Positions 11,851-23,002 of a stretch of 64,000 nt of DNA are shown here, piece after piece (the first letter of the stretch is position 1; every line of letters starts with the position of its first letter). Both the position numbers and the translations under genes were made by a program. A model generated the notes under the pieces. It searched no databases, was not told the origin of the DNA, and was given only the letters and a program-made list of their open reading frames with translations. Origin of the DNA: Proteles cristata cristata (Eukaryota; Chordata; Mammalia; Carnivora; Hyaenidae); assembly GCA_017311185.1 (NCBI GenBank), contig JAESUZ010000761.1, forward strand, positions 877,001 through 941,000, read 5' to 3'.

Positions 11851-12134
11851 AATATAAAAATTTCAGTGACTTCAGTAGGTTCCAAAATGTTGGTAATTCA
11901 TATGGCGCTTGGGTTCTGATTTGAGACACGTCCAATTACACAGTGTGACATCCTCCATCTCAACGCCAAGCCGAAGAATGGAAGTCCCTCTCTTTTCTTT
12001 TCAACAGAAAGGTCACTGAAATGTGAAGCTGTTGGACTGCAGATGAAAACAAAGACCATCTCATTGTGATCGTACAGAGTCTGGGGTCTGGTTCCGCTCT
12101 TCGTCCACATCTCCATCATCAACTACCAAAACCC

Positions 12135-12280
12135 TACTCAGGGCCAGGCACTGTGCTATCCTTTTACAGACACTGCTTCTTTTCCATCTCAGAACAATCC
12201 TGCGAGGTAGGTCCTGGTACGGTCCCACTTTACAGATGGGGAAACTGAGCCTCAGAGAGGTTAGGGTCACACAGCAGCAG
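12135..12280 (-). mobile_element. MIR-type SINE, antisense
   Basis: GGGCCAGGCACTGTGCTA and TTTACAGATGGGGAAACTGA, followed by CACACAGCAG. Confidence 0.8.
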
Positions 12281-12600
12281 GTGTCAGGGAGGTAACTCTG
12301 ACCTTTTGCATGTAATTCTGTACCATCTGCGGCTTAGCCTTCCACTACCCCCTTATTGCTGGCTGGGGCAGAGCGGGCGGGGGCCTGCCCTGCTGTTGAC
12401 CCTTGACACCTGCAATAACAGAAAGTCCTCGACACCAGGATTCCATCCTCTGAAAGGAAGACAAGACCCCATGGGCATTGGGGGTGGGGGAGTAAGAGAA
12501 TAAAAGTAAGCCAGATAGTTTATTTTCTATTTGTTAACCCTGAGAGCTACAGATGCCTCATGAATATTGATGACTTCATAGAATGAGAAAGACATTTTAT

Positions 12601-12818
12601 TTTATTTTATTTATTTATTTTTATTTATTTCTAGGAGAGAGAGAGACAGTGTGAGCAGGGGAGGGTCAGAGAGAGAGGGAGTCACAGACTGAAACAGGCT
12701 GCAGGCTCTGAGCTGGCAGTCAGCACAGAGCCCGACGTGGGGCTCAAACCCACGAACCGCGAGACCATGACCTAAGCGAAAGTCGGACACTTAACCGACT
12801 AAGCCACCCAGGCGCCCC
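12601..12818 (-). mobile_element. CAN-type SINE, antisense (lineage B), intact target duplication
   Basis: The 17-base GAGAAAGACATTTTATT occurs at 12585-12601 and 12819-12835 without change, which marks a recent insertion. Confidence 0.96.
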
Positions 12819-13119
12819 GAGAAAGACATTTTATTAAGTTCACTGTCATTCCAAAAGAACCATGTTCGGATGCCATCAAGTCACTTCAATTACTCACTTC
12901 AATTGCAGAGGACCATGTTATCAAGGAGCACATTCAAACCCAATGCAAACCTGGGAGAAAAGTCTCTTCTGCAGGAAAACCAACGGAAATGCCACTAAAC
13001 TGAACCCCAGAACTTGGACCATGTGCGTGTTTGAGCTTTGGCTCTCCCGCCAGAAGTTCCCGAGGCTGGAGCCTTCTCTCTGCTCAGCTGTCCCTCCTTG
13101 TGGCATCAGTTGGCCATCC

Positions 13120-13545
13120 TGGCTAAAGGCACCCCTTGGTCCCCACTAGCATATCCCACTGCCTTTCCTTCCTTGTACTTAAGCACTCTCTGACATTTTC
13201 TTATTCTTTTCTTTAGCTGTGTTTGTTTCCCTTTCACTGAGATGGATGTTCCAGGAGAGCCAGAGCTGTGCTGTTTTTGTTAGGAGACAATCCTTCATGG
13301 ATATCTCGTGTTTGTCCCCATCTTTGTCCCCATCTCTGGAATCAAGGCACTGACAAATGTTGCCCTATGACTTCTGCCAGCATCTATAAGCTGGCCAGGC
13401 TAACTTACGAGCTTGCTCACAAGGTGAAACCTCAGACCCCTTGCAGTTGCTGACAGTTTTGCTCATTACCCCATCTCCGGCACCTGAAGCATTTTCTGAC
13501 ACACAGTAGGTGCTCAGTAAACACTTGCTGAATGAATGAAAATAC
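13120..13545 (+). mobile_element. L2 3' end
   Basis: Ends with CACAGTAGGTGCTCAGTAAA and TTGCTGAATGAATGAA, the L2 terminus. The upstream part is less sure. Confidence 0.6.
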
Positions 13546-13760
13546 AAATGACACATCAAAGCAAATCTGGGCAGCCTGCTGGATAGGAATCTCCCCATCC
13601 AGTGTCTGCTCTAGACATCATTCTTGGAAAACCTAAATTCCACCTGGAGCTTTTGGGTTGGACAATATTTCTCCGTTTTAATCTTGCCCTGCGCAGTCAC
13701 TCCCCTGCCTGAAAACACAGTAGAAAGTAGTTTGAGATGTGTTAGGCTCCGTAAACTTAT

Positions 13761-13983
13761 TTTTTTTTAAATATTTTTTTTTATTTATTTCTAGGAGAAG
13801 AGAGAGAGACAGAGCGAGCAGGGGAGGGTCAGAGAGAGAGGGAGACACAGACTCTGAAATAGGCTCCAGGCTCTGAGCTGGCAGTCAGCACAGAGCCCGA
13901 TGCGGGGCTCGAACCCACGAACCGTGAGATCATGACCTAAGCGAAAGTCGGACGCTCAACCGACTAAGCCACCCAGGCGCCCC
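13761..13983 (-). mobile_element. CAN-type SINE, antisense (lineage B)
   Basis: Close to the 12601 copy. CGTAAACTTATT flanks both ends (13750 and 13986). Confidence 0.95.
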
Positions 13984-14519
13984 TACGTAAACTTATTCTT
14001 AGTGCCATGAAGCACCGGGCATAGGAAAAGAGCAAAAAAAACTTCAATTGTCTGCATCCCTCAGTACCCCTTCGGATGCCTCAGAATTAGGCTAAAGGAA
14101 AAATAACTTCCTTTGAGGGCTACAGGTCTCAGGGTCCTGGGAGCTGCAGAAGTTCCTCAAGGAAGGGAAGGTCAGGGAACGGGGATCTCTGACCACTGGG
14201 TGGGTGCTGCCCCTAAATCAGGGGAACCAAAGGGCACCCCTCCTAATCCCAGCTGTACCGCACAGGGTGTCCTAGAGAGGCACATCTGGTGCCGAGGAAG
14301 GTTCTGGAAGCTCCTGCGCAGGCTACTTCGGGAGGCAGGGTGCGGTCTACATTTTAGGTGTTGCGGCACCTGCTCTGGGGTGCTCCCCCGGACCTAAGTC
14401 TAGACCGGAAAAGAGTTCGAACTCGGGGTGGGGCCGGGGGCCGGGGCCTCCTCTCCAACCCCATGACCTCGCAGGGCCTGCGGGTCTCCGCCCGCTGCCT
14501 CCTCCCGCGCCGCACTCAC

Positions 14520-14670
14520 CTGGCCGGAGGAAGAAGCCCACGCCCTGTCCCCCTCCGAGAGCCCCGCGGGCTCGGGAGGCGCCGGGCCCGCTCCCGGGCG
14601 AGGCCGCCTGGCCGCGCTCCCGCGGAGTCTCCAGCCCGCGGCCAGCACCCCGCGCGCCCGTCCGGCCTGT
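14520..14670 (-). other. FHAD1: Probable FHAD1 noncoding exon 1
   Basis: In the GC-rich island the minus strand shows CTCCGGCCAG|GTGAGTGCG, a full-consensus donor with the intron starting at 14519. It is the only strong donor I noticed in the island and is in the right orientation to splice to the FHAD1 exon at 10829, giving an intron of about 3.7 kb. The 5' limit is not visible and is set approximately, just below the X-box. The long open frames here on both strands are an effect of high GC. Confidence 0.6.
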
Positions 14671-14678
14671 GTACGCGT

Positions 14679-14692
14679 GTCGCCATGGCAAC
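14679..14692. promoter_or_regulatory. RFX X-box
   Basis: GTCGCCATGGCAAC fits the X-box consensus GTNRCCNNRGYAAC and is one base from the perfect inverted repeat. RFX factors bind such sites in promoters of cilium genes, usually close to the start of transcription. Here it lies about 160 bases upstream of the exon 1 donor. Confidence 0.75.
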
Positions 14693-14903
14693 GCCGCCGG
14701 GCCGCCGCGCGGTGAGGGGCGTGGCCTGCGCGCGGGCGGGGCGGGCCCTCGAGGATCCCAGCCAGCAGCAGCGCCCCCGGAGCATCCCCGGGCCGGGGTT
14801 CCCCAGGCCCGGTTCACAGGTGGGGAAACTGAGGCTCCGAGGTCACAGAAATGGGCCACGGTTTTCCAGCGAGGCAGGAGCTGACTCGAGAATCATCCCT
14901 GCT

Positions 14904-15120
14904 GGGGCGCCCGGGTGGCTCAGTCGTTTAAGCGTCTGACTTCGGCTCAGGTCATGATCTCACAGTTCGTGGGTTCGAGCCCCGTGTGGGGCTCTGTGCT
15001 GACGGCTCAGAGCCTGGAGCCTGTCTCAGATTCTTTACCTTCCTCTCTCTGACCCTTCCCTACTCACGTTATCTCTCTCTCCTCTCAGAAATAAATAAAA
15101 AAACGTTAAAAAAATTTATA
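14904..15120 (+). mobile_element. CAN-type SINE, sense
   Basis: GGGGCGCCCGGGTGGCTCAG head and GGGTTCGAGCCCCGTG B-box. First of a head-to-tail pair beside the FHAD1 promoter. Confidence 0.95.
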
Positions 15121-15365
15121 GGGGCTCCTGGGTGGCTCAGTCGGTTAAGCATCCGACTTTGGCTCAGGTGATGATCTCGCGGTCCGTGGGTTCGAGCCCC
15201 GTGTGGGGCTCTGTGCTGACAGCTCAGAGCCTGGAGCCTGTTTCGGATTCTGTGTCTCCCTCTCTCTCTGCCCCTCCCCAGCTCGTGCTCTGTCTCTCTC
15301 TGTCTCAAAAATAAATAAACGCTAAAATTTTTTTTTTAATTTTAAAAAATCTATTTAAAAAAAAA
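15121..15365 (+). mobile_element. CAN-type SINE, sense
   Basis: Second of the pair, GGGGCTCCTGGGTGGCTCAG. The pair is bounded by GAGAATCATCCCTGCT (14888-14903) and GAGAATCCTTCCTGCC (15368-15383). Confidence 0.95.
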
Positions 15366-16350
15366 GAGAGAATCCTTCCTGCCTACTGTCCTTTGCTCGA
15401 GCTGGGTGCGTGAAGGCGGGGTGGGAGGGTGGTGGCGCTGGGGTTAGTACCTCTGAGTACCGCCTGTCCCACCCGGATCTCTCTGTTGCAGAGGAGAGAA
15501 TAGACTGAACAGAGGGACCACCCTCCGGGCCGGATGGGGACTGGGGATGGCGACGGGGGAGGGATGGAGTGGAAGGAACAATTTTGAAAGAATAAGGCTT
15601 TTTCCCACGTGCTGGGAAAAGGATATTTCCAAACCGCCAACCCCACTTTATCTCTACAGACATCCCCTGGGTCGCCAGAGTGGACCCGCATCAGTCACCA
15701 CTGTCCCTGAAGCTCGCACCATGGGCACAGGGCTGGAGGGTGGGGTATCCGGAGGGAACACACAAATCCCAAGATCTCCCACCACTGCCGCCTCACCTGT
15801 TGCAAATCGCCTGCCTCAGACCGACCCCTTCTGCGGGGAGCAGACCCGTCCAGCCCACTTGCCTGCATGGAGGATGCTTCCTTTCCCTGGCAGGAAATGG
15901 CCGGCAAGATGCCTCAAGAAAAACTCAAAGCATTTAAGAAAGGTGAAATATGGCTGACTCTACCCTAGGCCGTCAGAGCAAGATCTAAGAGAGAGATCAT
16001 GGAAATGGATATAGTGAAGGTGCTCAAACATGCCAAGAGGCTTTTAGAAATGCAGATTCCTGCATTTTAGAAATGCACAAACCTGATCACAGATTCTGAG
16101 GAGGCCGAAGTGGGGCCCGGTCCAGGAACGTGTGTTTGTTACAAGCGGGGCAAAACCCTGCAGTTGAACCGCAGAGACCTTCCCTAGAGCCTTTCCTCAG
16201 AAATCTCTAACAGGGCCTCACCCACCCCGGAACGTTCTGCCTGGGTCATCTCCACACAACCAGAAAGACCGTAGGGATAAACTTTGAGGGGTGACCACAG
16301 AAACTAGGGCCTGATTAATAATAGCTTCATAGGTACAGGGAGGGTCAGGC
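15366..16350. other. No gene seen
   Basis: Single-copy-looking, upstream of FHAD1. Overlapping open frames near 15355-15957 on both strands look like composition effects. No splice-supported exon is visible. Confidence 0.4.
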
Positions 16351-16354
16351 TCAA

Positions 16355-16480
16355 GGCCCCACAGCCTTTCTACCTCAGGGCCTTTGCACTTACTGCTTCT
16401 GCTCCCTAGAACGTACTTCCACCAGGGATCTCCTTCACCTCTTTCAGATTTTACTCAAATATCACCCTACTTAAAATTCT
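16355..16480 (+). mobile_element. L2 fragment
   Basis: CTCAGGGCCTTTGCACTTAC followed by ATTTTACTCAAATATCACC, the standard L2 3' pattern. Confidence 0.8.
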
Positions 16481-17273
16481 TAAAAAAAAAAAAAAGGCAA
16501 GAAAGAGCAATAAAAACAAAACAAAATAAAAACCTTGACACTCTATTTAACAGCCAGGGGCTGCTCTAGGCACCTGTACCTGGGCACAGCCTGGCCTCCT
16601 ACCTTCTTGGGCTGCTGAGCTGATTGGTCCTTATCCTGGGACACTGGCTTCTCTACCACCTGCCCAGACAGTGGGCTCATGGGAGGCCCGAGCACCACCC
16701 CTACGGCATCCCCACCTCCAGGCTCGCCTTGGGGCTGAGCCTCATCCTCAACACGAGTAGAGGGTGCAGACTTGCTCACCGCCAGGCAGGCCATGAGCTA
16801 GAACAATCCACAGAGCCCGACGGGCTTTCAGAGGCCGTCTCTCCGTGAAGGACGCTGAACCGAGAGCGAAGCCGGCTTTCAGACCCGCTGGAGCAGAAAC
16901 CGCTGAATCTGAATTCAGCTCCCGTCCTCACAGACTGCCACGGTCCCCTCAAAGGGAGCACATTCCATTTTAATTCCAGAACAAAATAAAATACCCCCAT
17001 AATCTAAGACTTTATGATTTCTTGGGCTCAGAGAGTTGTAAGTTGTAATTAAACAATAATGGGGGGTTAAAAATACTTCTCCTGAAGGAAGAAATAGAGG
17101 TTTCTAGATTATATGGGCTCCTTGGTGATGCCTGCAATCAATGAATTTTATTGAGCTTCCAAGGCCGCGTTGTATTGTGCGGGACTTACTGAGTCCGAAG
17201 GGCGTGTGTTTAAATCTCAGCTCCATGGCTCCCATCTGTCCCCATGCACTGGACTGAATAATGTTTTAAAAAC

Positions 17274-17485
17274 CTTTTTTTAACCTTTTAATTTACTTTT
17301 GAGAGAGAGAAACAGTATGAGCAGAGGAGGGGCAGAGAGACAGAGACACAGAGTCTGAGGCAGGCTGCAGGCTCTGAGCTGGCTGTCAGCACAGAGCCCG
17401 ATGCGGAGCTCGAACCCACAAACAACGAGATCTTGACCTGAGCCGAAGTCAGACGCTCAACTGACTGAGCCCCCCAGGCGTCCCC
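17274..17485 (-). mobile_element. CAN-type SINE, antisense
   Basis: Ends GCCCCCCAGGCGTCCCC. GGACTGAATAATGTT and GGACTGAATACTGTT flank it. Confidence 0.93.
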
Positions 17486-18349
17486 GGACTGAATACTGTT
17501 AACTGAGGGCTTTCTACGCGCTGGGTGCGGTCTCAGTCCTCCCTGTGGGCCACTGCACTTAATCCTCACGATTAAACACCTCGAACAGGGCTGCTGTAGA
17601 GAAGACCTAAAACCGACGTTGGCGATGAATTATTTCTAGTGAAGCAGTCCCGTTATAGCAGGAAAATATGACTCGGGGACATGGAGGAATGTGCCCAAGG
17701 CCGTATAGCTAACATGCGTGCCAGGATTTGAGCTAGAGGAGAATGACAGAGCAGGTGCATCCCCCAGGGACTGCGGGTGAGCCACCCACCGGAGGACGCG
17801 CGCCCCCCGCACCTTGGGCCTGGCCAGCCTCCTCTCTGCCCTGAGGCCCCAGCTGGCAGTGCCCGAGGCAGGCAGGGAAACTGACCAAGAGAGGGCAGCT
17901 GGGACAGACCTGCGACCAAACTGGGCCCGGACACTGAGCCTCCTTCCGGGGGGCCCTCTGTCCCCCTAGAACATCCTTCTGCGTCAGCCACCTTCTCTGG
18001 GCTGTCCTTGACTCGGGAGGGCAACCAGCTGCATCCCTTTCCCAGAACTGCGTGTCACTCTTCCTGATACCCTCATATTTCAAATCGAAACAAGTGCCAC
18101 CCCCTTTCCCCGCTCACCAGGAGGGCGGGAGGCTTGCCCAGCCTCTGCGGGGCAAGGGAGAGCCAGGGAAAGATCAGGAACAGGCGCAAGGGAAAGCGGG
18201 AGGGAGAGAGAGACCAGGAGCAGCAGGAAGTAGCCAGGCAGCCGAGGATGATGACAGATGGGAGAGCAGATGGCCGGCTGGGGGGGTCCACAGCCACAGA
18301 TAACCTGGCCCTGCAGGCTTTGGAAATATGGGGCTTTATTTTCGCACAT

Positions 18350-18350
<1 letters not shown>
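17486..18350. other. No gene seen; GC-rich intergenic tract
   Basis: A weak MIR-like trace near 17530-17600, otherwise single-copy-looking. Open frames on both strands lack any recognised domain. Confidence 0.4.

Positions 18351-18404
<54 letters not shown>
18351..18404 (+). repeat. (CA)27 microsatellite
   Basis: 54 uninterrupted bases of CA, the longest pure simple repeat in the window. It is likely polymorphic. Confidence 0.98.
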
Positions 18405-18407
<3 letters not shown>

Positions 18408-19184
18408 GGGAAAATAAATGCAAACCCCAGAAAGGACACCGGGTCACGGAGGGCTTCCCTGTGGCTGTCACCGTCCTCCTCCCCTGGCAGAATGAGTGAA
18501 GGCGCGAAGGCTTTTCTCAAACGGACTCCTCCACTGCTGCCTTTGTGTCTCTCGCCAATCTGTCTCCAGACTCAACTCCCCCTGGTTCCTGGGGCTTTGC
18601 CACGAGAGCGGATGTGTGCCCCCCGTTTGTGAAGTGTGCTGACCCGCGGATCCCACCGCGGGGGTGTTCTTCTGGGTTATTCCGTCTGCACCTCCCTTCT
18701 GCCCCCCTGCTCAGGTGCGGTCGCGAGGGCCGGAAGGCGAGGATCAGGGGTCAGTGTGAGCGTTACTGAGCTGTGCCTGGTACAACAGGCTCGCTCCATG
18801 TTTGCAACGGTCCTTGCCGTTTTGTTTGCTTGTTTTGTTTTCTGGGTGACGTGGGAGGCTGGCCCAAGGTCACAGACACCCTGGGGAGAACTTTGATTTG
18901 CATCAAGACCCAACCTTGAGCAAACCTGACCTCTGAGCAGCTGGGTATCATCTTGCCCTTTGCCCCCGGATATTTCTGGGTGTGGGTGTCAGAGACAGGC
19001 TGAGCTCCCTCCCTTGGCAACCCCCAGAGGGATTCCCAAGAACCCACCTGGTCTCTAGGGGGTGATACCTGCTGGACAATTCCATAAGTTCTACTGTCAG
19101 GCATCCGGCCAAGCAAACCTTTGCTGGGTCTTTGCGGGTGTCAATGAACTTTTATGAATGTGGCTGGCAAACCCAGTGAACATC

Positions 19185-19330
19185 TATCTTGGTGTGTTAG
19201 GCACCCATCACTATGCCATGAGTGGTTTTATTTAATTCTTAGCCCAGCCCATTTTACAGAAGGGGGCACAGGAAAGTCAAGTGACTGTCCTGTTACACAT
19301 TAGATGTCAGACCAGGACTCCCCTCTGGCT
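19185..19330 (-). mobile_element. MIR, antisense
   Basis: GTGGTTTTATTTAATTCTTAG, CCCATTTTACAGAAGG and GACTGTCCTGTTACACA in antisense MIR order. Confidence 0.6.
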
Positions 19331-19415
19331 GTTTGACTCCAGAATGCCGCATTCTTTGGTGAGCTTTTTATCGAAAAATAACATAATTCAAAATGTTAAA
19401 AAGTGTACCAGTCAT

Positions 19416-19615
19416 GGGGCGCCTGGGTGGCTCAGTCGGTTAAGTGTCCGACTTCCACTGAAGTCATGATCTCACGGTCCGTGGGTTTGAGCCCCACGTC
19501 GGGCTCTGTGCTGACCGCTCAGAGCCTGGAGCCTGCTTCGGATTCTGTGTCTCCCTCTTTCTCTGCCCCTCCCCTGCTCACACTCTGTCTCTCTCTGTCT
19601 CTGAAAAATAAATAA
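19416..19615 (+). mobile_element. CAN-type SINE, sense
   Basis: GGGGCGCCTGGGTGGCTCAG head, close to the family consensus. Confidence 0.95.
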
Positions 19616-19624
19616 GAATTTTCA

Positions 19625-19905
19625 CAAAGCGCATGCATTCACCCGGCCGAACACAGACCCAGAAGCAGACTGCCCACCCGCAGAGCTTCCCTGTGCTCAC
19701 GTCTGGTCACTACCCTCCCGCCACCCTGACCTCCGACATCATGAATTAGTCCTGCTTCGTTCTGAGCTTCATCTAAATGAACTACACAGATTCTGTTTCT
19801 GCCTGGTTTTGTTCACTCAACATGGTGTCCGTGGGATTTGGCCTCGTCGTCAGACATTGCTGGCCCGTTCGGCCCCCTGCTGGGTTACATTGCACGGTGG
19901 TGGTT
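19625..19905 (-). mobile_element. L1M 3' region, antisense (part 1)
   Basis: CATGAATTAGTCCTGC, TTCATCTAAATGAACTA and TTCACTCAACATGGTGT follow the known antisense L1M order. It continues at 20535. Confidence 0.6.
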
Positions 19906-20290
19906 ATCTATTCCTGCATAACATGTGCTGACCAGCTTTGTGGTTCAAAACAACACACTTTCATCAGCTTGCAGTTTCTGTGGGTCAGGAACCTGGCCAT
20001 CTGCCAAGTGGTGCACTGAGGGGTTGGCTGAGGCCAGGGGTCTCATCTGAGACTCAGATGAGGAAGGGATCCACTTTCAGGTTCATGTGGCTGTTGGAAA
20101 GATTCAGTTCCCTGAAGGTTAGACTGTGGGCCTCACCTCCTCGCTGACTGTTGGCCAGAGGCCCCTCTCTTTCATTTGCTGTGTGGGCCTCCTGACGTGG
20201 TTGCGACGTTAGAGCCAATGAGGGTCCAGGGAGGGAGTCTCCTGGTGAGATGGGAGTTATCATCTGATGTAACATAACCACAGAAATGAC
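19900..20290 (+). mobile_element. Old interspersed repeat (family unsure)
   Basis: TTATCTATTCCTGCATAACA, TTTCTGTGGGTCAGGAAC and GTTGGCCAGAGGCC are shared with a common ancient mammalian repeat that I cannot name with confidence. It splits the L1M copy. Confidence 0.5.
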
Positions 20291-20354
20291 ATCCCCGTCA
20301 CCTTTGCAGCGTGGTGTTGGCTAGAAATAAGGTACAGGTGTCACCTACGCCCAA

Positions 20355-20532
20355 GGAGAGGGGATCGCCCAGAAGTGTGGACACCAGCCAGGAGAGGGGA
20401 TCGCCCAGAGGTGTGGGCACCAGCCAGGAGGGGATCGCCCAGAAGTGTGGACACCAGCCAGGAGAGGGGATCGCCCAGAGGTGTGGGCACCAGCCAGGAG
20501 AGGGGATCGCCCAGAGGTGTGGGCACCAGCCA
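20355..20532 (+). repeat. 36-bp minisatellite, five copies
   Basis: Units at 20355, 20391, 20427 (34 bases, lacking two), 20461 and 20497. Two variants differ at two sites (AAGTGTGGACACC and AGGTGTGGGCACC) in the order A B A B B. Open frames through it on both strands come from the near-multiple-of-three unit. Confidence 0.97.
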
Positions 20533-20534
20533 TA

Positions 20535-20728
20535 ATTGGGAGCCACTCTGTACCTGTGGCTTCTGGTATGCCTATGTGCACGTGTCTCTTGGATACATGC
20601 CTAGGAGTGGAATGTCCAGGCCATGACCCATATGTCCAACTGTAGAAGATTCTGCTGGACATTTTTCCCAAATGGTGGGACCATTTACCATCCTTGAGCA
20701 GTGTGTGAGCATTCCAGCCAAGGCACAT
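20535..20728 (-). mobile_element. L1M 3' region, antisense (part 2)
   Basis: CATGCCTAGGAGTGGAATG and CAAATGGTGGGACCATTTAC mirror the end of L1 ORF2 read from the other strand. Confidence 0.75.
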
Positions 20729-20945
20729 TTTTTAAAAATTTAATGTTTATTAATTTTTTTTGAGAGAGACAGAGAGAGAGAGCGAGAGAGACAGAGTGTG
20801 AGTGGGGGAGGGGTAGAGAGAGACACACACAGAATCCGAAGCAGGCTCCGAGCTCAGAGCCTGACACGGGTCTCGAACCCATGAACCGTGAGATCATGAC
20901 CTGAGCCGAAGTCAGATGCTCAACCAACTGAGCCCCCCAGGTGCT
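20729..20945 (-). mobile_element. CAN-type SINE, antisense
   Basis: GAGAGAGACAGAG tract, CGAACCCATGAACCGTGAG, end AGCCCCCCAGGTGCT. Confidence 0.92.
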
Positions 20946-21109
20946 CTATCACCTGCTTTTTAATACTTTGCTCCCTTCTCTCTTAACAGGGGCAGTTTGA
21001 CCTGGATTCCTTGGGACAGGAGGTCCTAAACCTGGCCCCTGTCAGAATCACCATGTTTCTGGACCATGGCTCCAGACTTTCTGATCACTAGAGGGCTGGA
21101 ATATAAACT

Positions 21110-21215
21110 GAAGGGTGCACTCCATGAGGCAGAATCCCTGTCTTCTCCACCCATATACCCCTGGTGCCTAGAGCAGCTCCTGGCAGGTAACTGACACTCA
21201 GTAACCCCCGGCTTT
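21110..21215 (+). mobile_element. L2 3' end fragment
   Basis: CCATGAGGCAGAATCCCTG and GGTGCCTAGAGCAGCTCCTG followed by GACACTCAGTAAC. Confidence 0.6.
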
Positions 21216-21239
21216 TTTTTTTTTTTTTTGAGTTCAATA

Positions 21240-22160
21240 AATAGGTTTAGAAACTGTTGTTCAAGAAATAGGTCTTGGGGAGGGTGTGAACTCCTGAAAT
21301 CAGGAGGGAACTTTGATGTATCTGAGCCCCACGCATTTTTCTGGGAAGAGGGCCCAGAGCCTTAACCAGAGTCTTCCCAGCAAAGGCTAACAGTCGCTGT
21401 GATTGGGTCCAGTCTGGCTCGGTTATTTGATCACAGCTCACAACAGCCGGTCCTGGGGAAGGACAGAGTTTAGAAGAGAGAAGAGAGATAGGGCTTGCTT
21501 GGAGGGCCTGCAAACTGACACCTTGCCGGCTTTGACTTTTGACCCATGGTGACTTCGGGTGGACGAGCCTCGCTGCTGCCTGGCCTCTTGGGGCCCACAG
21601 CAAATTCCAGGAGCCCCAGTTTCCTTCTGCCAAAGCCGGCAGGAGTTCAACCTTTTCAGCAAGCCTCTCGGTTTGTATAGTGTGAGATGACCTCATTGTT
21701 GGTCACCCTCTCCCTCATTTTCTGGAGGTTTCGCAGCATCTTGCTGCTGTCTGAGTTCTTTTATCATCTAAACAGTGCTCCTGTTTTCTGTTTTGGGTCA
21801 TTCCCATCACATGCTTTTCATCTTCCTTTCCGAGAGCAGATCAACCTCGTGCCCTTCTAGACATTTCTTCTCGGGTTTCCTCTGAATCATTTCACTGGGT
21901 CCAGATAACATCCGGCTTTTCCGCCTTCTTCACGGCTCTCAACATAGACCCTCTCTCTTCCCCAGAACAACTGTTCTTTCTTTCCGATCCCTCGCCGAAG
22001 GCCTCGTCTTTCACGGTGGTTTTTGACTTCTCCTGAGAACAGATTGTTTTTTGAAATTTAAGTCTCAAAGATCATCCCTTCTAATCTGGGTCTGAATTTG
22101 GATCACCGTCAAGAAGGAAGGGGTCAGGAATGTTGCTGGGTAATGAGGATCCTCGGCAGA
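21240..22160. other. No gene seen
   Basis: Single-copy-looking intergenic DNA. A 149-residue minus-strand open frame (21247-21696) shows no recognised domain and no splice support. Confidence 0.4.
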
Positions 22161-22169
22161 AGGACTGAG

Positions 22170-22460
22170 TGCTCCAGAGGATGCCAGAGGGGCCTAGGGA
22201 GAGAGGGAGGTACATTCATTCTTGTGCTGTGGGGTGGGACTTGGAGTGGGGAAGGCCCAGGAAAGCCTCTTTTAAGAAAAAGGGAGCGTTTTACCTGAGT
22301 CTTGAAGGATGGTTAGGATTCCAGGTGGCAGAGCGGGGAGAAAGGATTGTGTGGGAGGAAGAGGCATTGGGAACAGAGGAGAGGCTGGCAGAGCAGAGAT
22401 CGGGGGACCTGAGTATGGTTGTACAGAGGAGGAGGGAGGCCAGGTGCTGAGACTGGACAC
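22170..22460 (-). mobile_element. L2, antisense
   Basis: TTACCTGAGTCTTGAAGGATGG followed by a GGCAGAGCGGGGAGAAAGG-type tract, the usual antisense L2 sequence. Confidence 0.6.
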
Positions 22461-23002
22461 TGAAGGCCCATGTTAGCTCTCAAATATGATTGTTTGGCTT
22501 TCATAGTGTGTTAAATACTTCTAAGTAGTTGCTGAAGGGCCTGGCCTTCTTCGGTGGAGTGACAGAGAAACTGATTCCAACTGGCTTCATCATGAAAGCT
22601 AATCCATTCGTTGCCATAAATGAAAACTCTACCAAGAACATCTGGATTCAGGCCCAAATGACATCACCAAGCCCTGGCCTCTGACCAGCTCTCAGCAATG
22701 CTTTCAGCTATGTGGATCTGACCTCGGACAGAATCTATGTATTACGGTCACAAAAGGGCTGCCATAGTTCTAGTCCTTGCATCTTCCTAGCTTTGAATCC
22801 CATGGGGAAGAATGAGAATCTTTTCCCTAAGTTTCCCCCAAAGGCCTCACTGCTTCTCATTTTCTATGACTGGGGAACAGACCCATTCCTGAGCCAATCA
22901 CTGAGGCCAGGAGACTGCTCTGCTCTGACTGGCTGAGCATGGGGGTCCATACCAGCTTGAGAGAGTGGATGGAGGCAGGTGTAGATCATAACACCATAGT
23001 AT

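Larger units (their letters stand above)
14390..14860 (-). promoter_or_regulatory. FHAD1: CpG-rich promoter of FHAD1
   Basis: This is the most CpG-dense stretch of the window, with many CGCG and CCGCC runs. It holds an Sp1-type GC box (GGGCGGGGCGGGCC, about 14734-14747), a KLF-like GGGCGTGGCC (about 14717-14726), an X-box (14679-14692) and a consensus minus-strand donor at 14519. It is TATA-less as far as I see. It sits upstream of the FHAD1 coding exon and in the correct orientation. Confidence 0.7.

Noticed and set aside
14347..14939. Long overlapping open frames on both strands of the CpG island (170 and 193 residues)
   Set aside because: High GC removes stop codons. The frames are Pro/Gly/Arg-rich, lie across a splice donor and run into a SINE.
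20355..20532. CRISPR-like spacing of repeated units
   Set aside because: The 36-base units are directly adjacent with no spacers, in a mammalian sequence; it is a minisatellite.
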